From NCBI RefSeq assembly GCF_019704555.1, contig NZ_AP024745.1, positions 165,001 to 229,000 of the forward strand: a DNA stretch of 64,000 nucleotides. The letters are read 5' to 3'. Both the position numbers and the translations under genes were made by a program. Shown here in pieces: positions 48,744 through 56,000 of this stretch. A model generated the notes under the pieces. That model was not told where the DNA came from and did no database searches. It saw only the letters and a program-made list of their open reading frames with translations. Every line of letters begins with the position of its first letter. Within the stretch, counting starts at the first letter, position 1. The stretch comes from Actinoplanes sp. L3-i22. GTDB lineage: Bacteria; Actinomycetota; Actinomycetes; Mycobacteriales; Micromonosporaceae.

Positions 48744-49773
48744 CCTGCTCTGGGAGGCGAAGTCGGACGCTCCGCCGCCCCGCTTCGACGTCGAGGACGT
48801 GGTGGCCGCCGGGCGGCGCCGGCGGCAGCGCCGGCACGCGGCGTGGGGCGTGGCGGCCGCGGCCGTGCTGGCCACGGCCGGGGTGGCCCTGGTGGTGCCC
48901 CGGCCGAACGCCGTCGGCCCGACGCCGGCCCAGTCGGTCGCGCCCTCGGTCGCACCGTCGGTCGCACCGACCGTGTCCGAATTCTCGTCCACCTACTCGT
49001 TCCACGGGTACCGGGCGGGACCGTATGTGGTCGCCGATCCGGACCTGGTGACGCTCGGTCTCAGTCGCGCCGCCGTACGGAAGCCCGGTTCCTCGCAGCT
49101 CCTGGGATACGTGGCGGCCTACCTGCCCGGGGTCACCCCGATCGACCGTGGGGGGAAGACGGGGAAGCGGACGACGGCCGAGCCGATCGCCGGCCGCCCG
49201 GCGTACTTCCTGAACAACGACGCCGACGATACCCAGGAGCAATTCCTGTGGAAGTACGCCGACGACGCCTGGGCCGTGCTGACCCCGAGGTGGTTTCCGA
49301 TGGCCGAAGCCGACATGGCGGCGATCGCCGCCGCGTTCGTGCCCGGTGACGGGCCGGCCGCGCGCGTCGCGACGAAGGTCGGATACCTTCCGTCCGACTA
49401 TCGGCTGATCACGATCAGAACGTCGGACGGCCTCTCGTACGCGGAACTGGTGCCGGCCGCCAAGGCCGAGAAGATGATGACCAATCCCGGCCGTGTGTTA
49501 CCTCCGGGACCGATCGGGAACCGGATCTCGATCGGCTTCGGGAAACCGAACGACGGCCAGCCCAACCCGAAGGCGCTGAGCTGCCACGACACCACCTGTA
49601 CCCAGACGTTCAAGGGTGTCTACCGGCTCACCGTGACCGGTGTGGGCGTCGAGTTGTCCGAGATCAGGAAGATCGCCCAGCAGATCACCGTGGCCGACTT
49701 CGCGGATCCGGCGGCCTGGCCCACGGTGGATGAGGCGTTCCCCACCTCAGCCCTGGTCACCCGGCTCAGGTAG
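48727..49773 (+). CDS. single-pass membrane protein, likely sigma partner
   Basis: The 348-residue protein has a short cytoplasmic N-terminus MKQLSDLLWEAKSDAPPPRFDVEDVVAAGRRRRQRRH, typical of partners of SigE-type factors, and a membrane segment at about 38-58. A short linker with three SVAP repeats and an extracytoplasmic domain of about 260 residues follow. CHDTTC in the C-terminal part may form a disulfide. The coding overlap with the sigma gene implies coupled translation. Function as an anti-sigma is inferred from context. Confidence 0.75.
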   Translation: MKQLSDLLWEAKSDAPPPRFDVEDVVAAGRRRRQRRHAAWGVAAAAVLATAGVALVVPRPNAVGPTPAQSVAPSVAPSVAPTVSEFSSTYSFHGYRAGPYVVADPDLVTLGLSRAAVRKPGSSQLLGYVAAYLPGVTPIDRGGKTGKRTTAEPIAGRPAYFLNNDADDTQEQFLWKYADDAWAVLTPRWFPMAEADMAAIAAAFVPGDGPAARVATKVGYLPSDYRLITIRTSDGLSYAELVPAAKAEKMMTNPGRVLPPGPIGNRISIGFGKPNDGQPNPKALSCHDTTCTQTFKGVYRLTVTGVGVELSEIRKIAQQITVADFADPAAWPTVDEAFPTSALVTRLR

Positions 49774-49786
49774 CACACTGGAAGGC

Positions 49787-50404
49787 ATGCGCGAACCCTG
49801 GATCGTCGGCGTCTCCGGAGCCTCCGGCACCCCCTACGCGAGGGCGGTGATCGGTGGGCTGCTGGACGCCGGCGAGTCCGTCGACCTGGTCGTCTCCCGG
49901 GCGGCCCGGCTGACCCTGCTGGACGAGACCGGCGCGACGATCCGGGACGCGCACTGGAAGGACGACGTCGCCGCCTGGCTGGGCCGGGACCTCGGTGATC
50001 TGGCCTACTGGCCGGCCGGCGACCTGGCGGCCGGGCCGAGCAGCGGGTCCTATCCCGCACGCGGGATGGCGGTGGTGCCGGCCAGCACGGCGGCCTGCGC
50101 CGGGATAGCCATCGGCCTCTCCAAGGACCTGCTGCAGCGAGCTGCCGAGGTCAATCTGAAGGAGCGCCGTCGTACGGTGGTCGTGCCGCGCGAGACCCCG
50201 GTGACCCGAAGTCATCTGCAGCATCTGATCGCGCTCATCGATGCCGGTGCGGTGGTGCTGCCGGCCAGTCCCGGTTTCTACGGGTCCGGGGCAGACGCCA
50301 CCGCACAGCAGCTCGTTGATTTCATTGCGGGCAAAGTGCTGGACTCGCTGGGTGTTGCACACACCCTGATGCTGCGATGGAGCGGACGAATCGGTGAGCG
50401 CTAG
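49787..50404 (+). CDS. UbiX-type flavin prenyltransferase
   Basis: The 205-residue flavoprotein has VGVSGASGTPYARAVIGGLL for FMN binding, MAVVPASTAACAGIAIGLSKDLLQRAAEV, and VVVPRETPVTRSHLQHLIAL. UbiX makes the prenylated FMN cofactor needed by UbiD enzymes, here almost certainly that encoded at 45858. The ATG follows GGAAGG. The stop overlaps the convergent BldC gene by 4 bases. Confidence 0.93.
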   Translation: MREPWIVGVSGASGTPYARAVIGGLLDAGESVDLVVSRAARLTLLDETGATIRDAHWKDDVAAWLGRDLGDLAYWPAGDLAAGPSSGSYPARGMAVVPASTAACAGIAIGLSKDLLQRAAEVNLKERRRTVVVPRETPVTRSHLQHLIALIDAGAVVLPASPGFYGSGADATAQQLVDFIAGKVLDSLGVAHTLMLRWSGRIGER

Positions 50405-50676
50405 CGCAGACCGTTCGGCGGGCCGTAACCCGCACCCGGGTTCGCCGGGCCACTGTTCCGCGGCTTGTTGGCCGCATCGTCCTCGCGCATCTCCTCGATC
50501 ACGCCGTCGCCCTCAAGAAGGGCCTTGACTTCGGATTCGCGGAATCGGCGGTGTCCACCCGGAGTACGGATGCTGCCGATGCGGCCAGCTGCGGCCCAGC
50601 GCGTGACCGTTTTCGGATCGACGCGAAACAATGCGGCCACCTCGCCCGGTGTCAGCAGACGGTCTCCAGTGTCCAC
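50401..50676 (-). CDS. bldC: BldC-family MerR-like DNA-binding protein
   Basis: This 91-residue single winged-helix protein has LLTPGEVAALFRVDPKTVTRWAAAGRIGSIRTPGGHRRFRESEVKALLEG, closely matching BldC of Streptomyces, a head-to-tail DNA-binding repressor that delays development. A Pro/Gly/Asn-rich tail of about 30 residues is extra. The gene is convergent with ubiX and monocistronic. The minus-strand start sits within TGTGGACA, a DnaA-box-like string that is probably coincidental. Confidence 0.88.
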   Translation of the reverse strand: MDTGDRLLTPGEVAALFRVDPKTVTRWAAAGRIGSIRTPGGHRRFRESEVKALLEGDGVIEEMREDDAANKPRNSGPANPGAGYGPPNGLR

Positions 50677-50889
50677 AACCCCCTCCTCGGTTCTGTTTTC
50701 TGGAGCGGCCGGTGGTCACACTGAGTGTCGGCATGCTCGATCGGGACGTAAAGCCATTAGAGCACCGCCCCTACGGCAAGTCCGTGAAATGCGGAAAAAG
50801 CCCCGATTGCGACAACGATCATTATCCTGCCCCCCATTCGCCGCTACCGGGCGTGAGTGCCGCGGAGCCACCCGATTAGGGTTTCACGC

Positions 50890-51339
50890 ATGGACTCCAT
50901 CGACCTCCGGCTGATCGACCTGCTACGGGAGAACGCGCGCTCGTCGTACGCCGAGCTGGCCCGCAAGGTCGGGCTCTCCGCCCCCGCGGTGCACGAGCGC
51001 GTGGGGAAGCTCGAGGCCGCCGGCACCATCCGCGGTTACCGTGCCGACGTCGACCACGAGGCGGTCGGGCTGGGCGTCACCGCGCTGATCGGCATCGTGG
51101 AGGACTCCGGCGCCGACACCGACGACGTGCTCGCCGCGGTGCGTGCCATGCCCGAGGTGGAGAGCTGCTACTTCATGGCCGGGGTGGAGTCCTATCAGCT
51201 GATCGTCCGGGTCGGCACGATCGCGGAGCTCGAGCAGCTGATCGTCCGGATCAACCGGACCCCCGGCGTCGCCTCCACCCGCACCGCGATCGCCCTCTCC
51301 ACCAAGTGGGAAAATCGTCCCCAGCCAGGCGTCGGATAA
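50890..51339 (+). CDS. Lrp/AsnC-family transcriptional regulator
   Basis: The 149-residue protein has an N-terminal helix-turn-helix (IDLRLIDLLRENARSSYAELARKVGLSAPAVHERVGKLEAAG) and a C-terminal RAM ligand-binding domain (about 65-140). These proteins sense amino acids and form octamers. It is flanked by a 213-base upstream gap and a 238-base downstream gap, so it is probably a single-gene unit. I chose the ATG at 50890; a longer in-frame GTG lacks support. Confidence 0.92.
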   Translation: MDSIDLRLIDLLRENARSSYAELARKVGLSAPAVHERVGKLEAAGTIRGYRADVDHEAVGLGVTALIGIVEDSGADTDDVLAAVRAMPEVESCYFMAGVESYQLIVRVGTIAELEQLIVRINRTPGVASTRTAIALSTKWENRPQPGVG

Positions 51340-51577
51340 ATTCAAATGCCTGATTTGGTACGAGTTGAGCACCGCGCCCGCCAAGCTCGGTCCTGTCCGG
51401 AGTTTCCGTACCGGCCAAACGGTTCGGCCACGAAACGGCGTTGCCGGTCGAGTGCGGACGCGTGGCCCTCGACGGGCGGCTGATCCCGTACCCAAATCGG
51501 TTTTAGAGTGGGCAAAGCGGACGGTGAGTCACGCCGAGATCTAGGCCACATCGATGCGTCGTGATTAGATCCCGCGC

Positions 51578-52897
51578 GTGGAAGATCTTTCGCATCCGGA
51601 GCCCCCGGCGCTCCCGGAGCCGCCGAAGCGATCCCGGACACCCGGTTTTCTGGTCGCCCTGATCGCGATCCTCGCGGTGGTCGCGGCCGGCGTGGTGGTC
51701 TTCTGGCCGACCGGCGACGAGGCCGCGAAAGCGACCGCCACCCCCGCCCCGCCCCGTCCCGCGACGCCGTTCGAGCTGGCCGAGCAGCGCCTGCGGACGC
51801 AGGGCGAAGCCCTCGCGAAGGGCGACGAGAAGGCCTGGCTGGCCCCGGTCGACCCGACGAAGAAGACGCTGCTCGCGCGGTATCGCACGATCTTCCGCAA
51901 CCTGCGCGCGCTGGAGATCAGCCACGCCGAGTTCCACGGCGACAAGCTGCCCGACACCACCGCCACCCAGATCGTGATGCAGGCCGCCCTCGGCTACTGC
52001 TTCTCCGGCGTGGTCTGCCCGGAATGGCACGGAAACTACGGCGAGGGGTCGGCCAAGGCGACCTACCGGTTGACGTTCCAGCTGATCAAAGGCGTGTGGA
52101 CGATCACCGCGCTGGACGACAAGACCGGGGTGAAGGACAACTACCTGCAGCCGGCGCCGTGGGACAACCGGGCGCTGACCTTCGTCAAGGGGAAGCGCGT
52201 CATCGTGGCCGGGCCGAGCAGCCAGGCCAAACGCCTCAAGCAGGTGCTCACGCTCGCCGAGAAGGCCGCCAAGGTGGTCGACCGGTACGCCGGGTACGTC
52301 GGCAACCCGCAGCAGCGCTACCGCATCTACGTGGCCGACGAGAAGGGCTGGAAGAGCTGGTACGGCGGCGTCGACCAGTCCTGGATCATCGGCTACGAGA
52401 TGCCGCTCAACGCGACCGGCGGCGACATCATCCTGCGCGCCCGGGCGAGCGACAACCAGCGGCAGCTCGCGGTCACCGTCCAGCACGAGCTGACGCACGT
52501 GGTCACGCTGGCCGGCGGGGACGGCGCGGCCGAGAACGATCAGTGGCTGATCGAGGGCATCGCGGAATATGTCGGCGCGCTGCCGCGCAAACCGCAGGAG
52601 ACCGGTAACCGCGACGTGCTGGCCGAGTCATTCCGCCGGCGCGGGGTGCCCAAGACGATCGCGGTGCCGTCGCTGGCCGACGACGCGGACGACCTGACGG
52701 TCAACACGCTCTACGCGATGGGGCACTACGCGACGGCGTGCATGGCCGCGAAGTACGGCGAGCGCAAGCTGCTGACCTTCACCAACCTGGTGCTGCGCGA
52801 GGGGCAGAAGCCGGACCAGGCGTCCCGGACCGCCTACGGCAAACCGTTCGCCACCGTCGACAAGGCCTGCCTCAGCTGGATTCGGCAGCGAGTCTGA
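51578..52897 (+). CDS. membrane-anchored gluzincin-type metallopeptidase-like protein
   Basis: The 439-residue protein has an N-terminal Pro-rich cytoplasmic tail, one membrane segment (about 24-45), a domain with NTF2-like features (about 60-180) and a C-terminal peptidase-MA-type region. The zinc signature is complete: HELTH (His303, Glu304, His307) with a downstream glutamate in WLIEGIAEYV (Glu326). This supports a functional extracytoplasmic zinc peptidase. The substrate is unknown. Start is GTG. The 3' end overlaps the convergent gene by 26 bases. Confidence 0.82.
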   Translation: MEDLSHPEPPALPEPPKRSRTPGFLVALIAILAVVAAGVVVFWPTGDEAAKATATPAPPRPATPFELAEQRLRTQGEALAKGDEKAWLAPVDPTKKTLLARYRTIFRNLRALEISHAEFHGDKLPDTTATQIVMQAALGYCFSGVVCPEWHGNYGEGSAKATYRLTFQLIKGVWTITALDDKTGVKDNYLQPAPWDNRALTFVKGKRVIVAGPSSQAKRLKQVLTLAEKAAKVVDRYAGYVGNPQQRYRIYVADEKGWKSWYGGVDQSWIIGYEMPLNATGGDIILRARASDNQRQLAVTVQHELTHVVTLAGGDGAAENDQWLIEGIAEYVGALPRKPQETGNRDVLAESFRRRGVPKTIAVPSLADDADDLTVNTLYAMGHYATACMAAKYGERKLLTFTNLVLREGQKPDQASRTAYGKPFATVDKACLSWIRQRV

Positions 52898-53525
52898 CGC
52901 CCGGCTCGGCCCGCCGCGCCAGCCCCGGGTAGTCGACCACGAAGCCCTCGTCGTCGACCGTCAGATCGGCCGCGAACGTCTCGCTCGCGTACCGCACCCG
53001 GTTGCCGCCCAGCGGCGTGTAGATCTGGTCCGCCTGCACCACCTCCAGGCTCGGGACCAGCACCCACGCCACGCTCAGGCGGTGCGACAGGCCGGTCTCG
53101 CCGGTGCGCAGGCCCAGCCGGCGGATCGGCAGCGTGTTGGTCAGCGGCGACCCGCCCAGATCCACGTCGAACGCCCCGAAGAGGCGGTCCGGGTCCTCGA
53201 TCCCGGGCAGGCCGGCTCCGGCGTGCCCGGCGGCCGTCAGCGCCGCGTCGAGGTTGCCCTGCTCGGAGGTGGTCACCCGCCAGCGCCCGGCGGCCAGCTC
53301 CAGCCGCAGCCCGCGTGCCCAGCCGGCACCCTCGGTCCGCACGTCCAGCGACACCGACGCCCAGCCCGGATCGGTCTGCACCTCGTAGCGGCACGAGTAG
53401 GCCACCGGAGCCGCGGCCAGCGCGACACCCTGGGCATACAGCCCGTTCCGTGCGTCCAGCCGCACATGCTCACTGCCGGGGACATCCCGGCGTTCCCAGA
53501 ACAACCCCGCAGACAGCATGCCCAT
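52872..53525 (-). CDS. putative glycolipid-binding domain protein
   Basis: The 217-residue protein resembles the 'putative glycolipid-binding' family (PF06475), with WERRDVPGSEHVRLD at the start, CRYEVQTDPGWASVSLDV and LAAGRWRVTTSEQGNL. The terminal YPGLARR fits the family C-terminus. Members adopt a beta-barrel thought to bind glycolipids, but no function has been proved to my knowledge. It is soluble, with no signal peptide. It overlaps the metallopeptidase gene tail to tail. Confidence 0.75.
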   Translation of the reverse strand: MGMLSAGLFWERRDVPGSEHVRLDARNGLYAQGVALAAAPVAYSCRYEVQTDPGWASVSLDVRTEGAGWARGLRLELAAGRWRVTTSEQGNLDAALTAAGHAGAGLPGIEDPDRLFGAFDVDLGGSPLTNTLPIRRLGLRTGETGLSHRLSVAWVLVPSLEVVQADQIYTPLGGNRVRYASETFAADLTVDDEGFVVDYPGLARRAEPGVRLAAESS

Positions 53526-53641
53526 ACCGGCAAGTTACCCGGGATTTCGCGCCGAGGCGCCCACGCGGCGCAGCTTTCGGCCCCGGTCGGCGGCCGCGGT
53601 CGATTTTCCCGCTGTACGGCCTGTGGACAGCCCTGTGGATA

Positions 53642-53685
53642 ACAGCAGGCCCCGGCTCGCTCGTCCGCGAACCGGGGCCTGCTGT
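53642..53685 (-). terminator. helicase gene terminator
   Basis: A perfect 14-base stem, acagcaggccccgg at 53642-53655 with ccggggcctgctgt at 53672-53685, lies 39 bases downstream of the helicase stop on the minus strand. The 8-base unit cagttgct is repeated three times at 53690-53713 between stop and hairpin. Confidence 0.8.
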
Positions 53686-53723
53686 CATTCAGTTGCTCAG
53701 TTGCTCAGTTGCTGGCGCTCAGC

Positions 53724-55667
53724 TCAGTGGCTGCGTGCCGGCCGGGCCGAGTTGAAACGCGGCGGGCCCTCGCGACGCTCGGTGCGGACGCCCTCCCGGC
53801 GCTGGCCGGACGGCCGGTCACCGAAGGCCGGCCGGTCGCCGAAAGCCGGGCGGTCGGTACGCGGCCGGTCGGCGAAGTTGCCCCGCGAACGGTCGCCGCC
53901 GAAGCCGGCGCCCCGCTCGCCGGAGGCGGCACCACGGTCACCGAAGTTGCCGGTCGCCCCGCCGGTGCGCTCCGGCCGGTCGCCGAAGTTGCCGCGCGGC
54001 CGGTCGCCGCCGAAGCTGGTGCCCCGGTCACCGAAGTTGCCACGCGGACGGTCGGCACCGAAGCCGGCACCCCGCTCGCCGGCCGGCCGGTCGGCCGCCG
54101 GCCGGTCGCCCCGGTAGCCACCGCGCTCGTTGCCGCGGTCGCCGTAGGAACGCTGCGGACGGTCGCCGTAGCGCGGCCGGTCACCCCGGTCACTACCGAA
54201 GCGGCCACGCCCGCCACCGGACCGCTCACGGCGCGGCTCCGGCTCTTCCACCACCGGGACGCCACTCGGCTCCTGAGCGCCGGTGATCTCGGCCAGCTTC
54301 TCGTCGCCGAGCCGCACGCGCAGCTCGGCCGGCGCGACGCCCGCCTTGGCCATCATCTGCTGGGTGGTGCGACGCTGCTTCGGGAGCACCAGCGTCACGA
54401 CCGCACCGGACTCGCCGGCCCGCGCGGTACGCCCGGCGCGGTGCAGGTAGTCCTTCGGGTCCTTCGGCGGGTCCACGTGCATGACCAGGGAGACCCCGTC
54501 GACGTGGATGCCCCGGGCGGCCACGTCCGTGGCGACCAGGACGTTCGTCCGGCCTTCCTTGAACTCGGCCAGGGTCCGGGTGCGCACCCGCTGGGTCTTG
54601 CCGCCGTGCAGCGCGCCGGCGCGCACGCCGACCGCCGCGAGCTGCTCGGCCAGCCGGTCCACGCCCATCTGGGTGCGGGCGAAGACGATGGTCTTGCCCG
54701 ACCGGTTCGCGATCCACGAGGTGATCGGGAACTTGTCGGCCGGCGGGATCAGCAGCAGGTGGTGATCCATCGTGGACACGCTGGCCTCGGCCGGCGCGGT
54801 GGAGTGCGTCACCGGGTCGTGCATGAACCGCTTGACCAGGGTGTCGACGTCACCGTCCAGAGTGGCCGAGAAGAGCAGCCGCTGGGCGTGCTCCGGCGTC
54901 TTCGACAGCAGGTCGGTGACCTCGGGCAGGAAGCCCATGTCGGCCATCTGGTCGGCCTCGTCGAGGACGGTGACCTCGATGTCGTCGAGCTTGCAGGCGC
55001 CCCGCTCGATCAGGTCGGCGAGCCGGCCCGGCGTCGCCACGATGACCTCGACGCCACGGCGCAGAGCATCCATCTGACGGTCGTAGGGAACCCCGCCGAC
55101 GGCGGTCTTCAGGAAGACGCCGACCGAGCGGCCGACCGGCATCAACGCGTCGGCGACCTGCATGGCCAGCTCACGGGTCGGAACCAGGATCAGAGCCTTG
55201 GGGTAGTGCGGGCGAGCCTTGCCACCCTGGGCGACCCGGGCCAGCACCGGCAGGCCGAAGGCGAGCGTCTTGCCCGAGCCGGTCTGGCCACGGCCCAGGA
55301 CGTCCCGGCCGGCCAGCGCGTCCGGCACGGTCGCGGCCTGGATCTCGAACGGGGTGGTGATGCCCTCACGGTCGAGGACTCGCACGATCTCGGCGGGCAC
55401 GCCCAGGTCGGCGAAGGTGATCTTCGGGGTCTCCGCGACGACGTCGGTCGTCTCCTCGGCCTGCTCGGCCTCGGGGGTGGCGCTGCTGTCCACCTCAGGA
55501 GTGATGGTGCTCGCCTCGGCGGTGACGGTGGTGTCCACCTCGGGGGTGATGGTGCCCTCCGCCTCGGGGGCGGTGGTGGTGCCGGCGGTGGTGGTGCTGT
55601 CTGTCTCGGCGGTGTTGCTGCTGTCGAAAACGGACGGGAACGTGCTGGGGTCAGCGAAAGTGGTCAA
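53724..55667 (-). CDS. DEAD-box RNA helicase with RGG/FGDR-rich tail
   Basis: The 647-residue helicase has an acidic Thr/Glu/Val-rich N-terminal extension (about 10-85) before the Q motif. The core motifs are GQTGSGKT, PTRELA, DEADQMADMGF, SAT, VATDVAARGIH and HRAGRTAR. The C-terminal 170 residues repeat short blocks such as RPRGNFGDR and GGDRSRGNF, a basic disordered RNA-binding tail. It unwinds RNA in cold adaptation or ribosome assembly. I favour the TTG at 55665-55667, five bases after AGAGAGG. ATG at 55691 is an alternative start. Confidence 0.9.
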   Translation of the reverse strand: MTTFADPSTFPSVFDSSNTAETDSTTTAGTTTAPEAEGTITPEVDTTVTAEASTITPEVDSSATPEAEQAEETTDVVAETPKITFADLGVPAEIVRVLDREGITTPFEIQAATVPDALAGRDVLGRGQTGSGKTLAFGLPVLARVAQGGKARPHYPKALILVPTRELAMQVADALMPVGRSVGVFLKTAVGGVPYDRQMDALRRGVEVIVATPGRLADLIERGACKLDDIEVTVLDEADQMADMGFLPEVTDLLSKTPEHAQRLLFSATLDGDVDTLVKRFMHDPVTHSTAPAEASVSTMDHHLLLIPPADKFPITSWIANRSGKTIVFARTQMGVDRLAEQLAAVGVRAGALHGGKTQRVRTRTLAEFKEGRTNVLVATDVAARGIHVDGVSLVMHVDPPKDPKDYLHRAGRTARAGESGAVVTLVLPKQRRTTQQMMAKAGVAPAELRVRLGDEKLAEITGAQEPSGVPVVEEPEPRRERSGGGRGRFGSDRGDRPRYGDRPQRSYGDRGNERGGYRGDRPAADRPAGERGAGFGADRPRGNFGDRGTSFGGDRPRGNFGDRPERTGGATGNFGDRGAASGERGAGFGGDRSRGNFADRPRTDRPAFGDRPAFGDRPSGQRREGVRTERREGPPRFNSARPARSH

Positions 55668-56000
55668 GAGAACCTCTCTACGGGGGCGCATGCTCGCGAA
55701 TAGCCCGCCGCGGTTGTCGAGAACCGCCCGCTGAAATGCCCGCAAGAACGCCCGTGGCGCGCACCGGGTGGGCGCACCGCATGAATAACTGCCATAAGTG
55801 TACGTGTGAACGCTTGCGCCACCGACCGCATTCCCGTCGGGTAGTGGGCAGGCTCACCTCAGAGCACAACCTCGCCAGCTTAGGTCAGGTATCCCCGGGC
55901 GGCAATTCCCGGGTACCGGCGTTTCTTAACGGTTGCTCAGCTCGTTACGCCACCCGGCGGGCCACGGTCGCCTGGCCAGGCCGCCGGATCAGCCGCCTCG
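55668..56000 (-). other. 333-base leader region of the helicase gene
   Basis: No supportable gene. On the minus strand this is the upstream region of the DEAD-box helicase, after the proline-rich gene stop at 56001. It contains a short palindrome gcctggccaggc at 55970-55981 and several GC-rich stems. Cold-inducible helicase genes often have long leaders, so a structured 5' UTR is possible, but I see no known RNA motif. Confidence 0.4.

Noticed and set aside
53690..53713. Three copies of cagttgct as a CRISPR-like or att repeat
   Set aside because: The 8-base units are adjacent without spacers, which is simple slippage. No CRISPR array is visible anywhere in the window.
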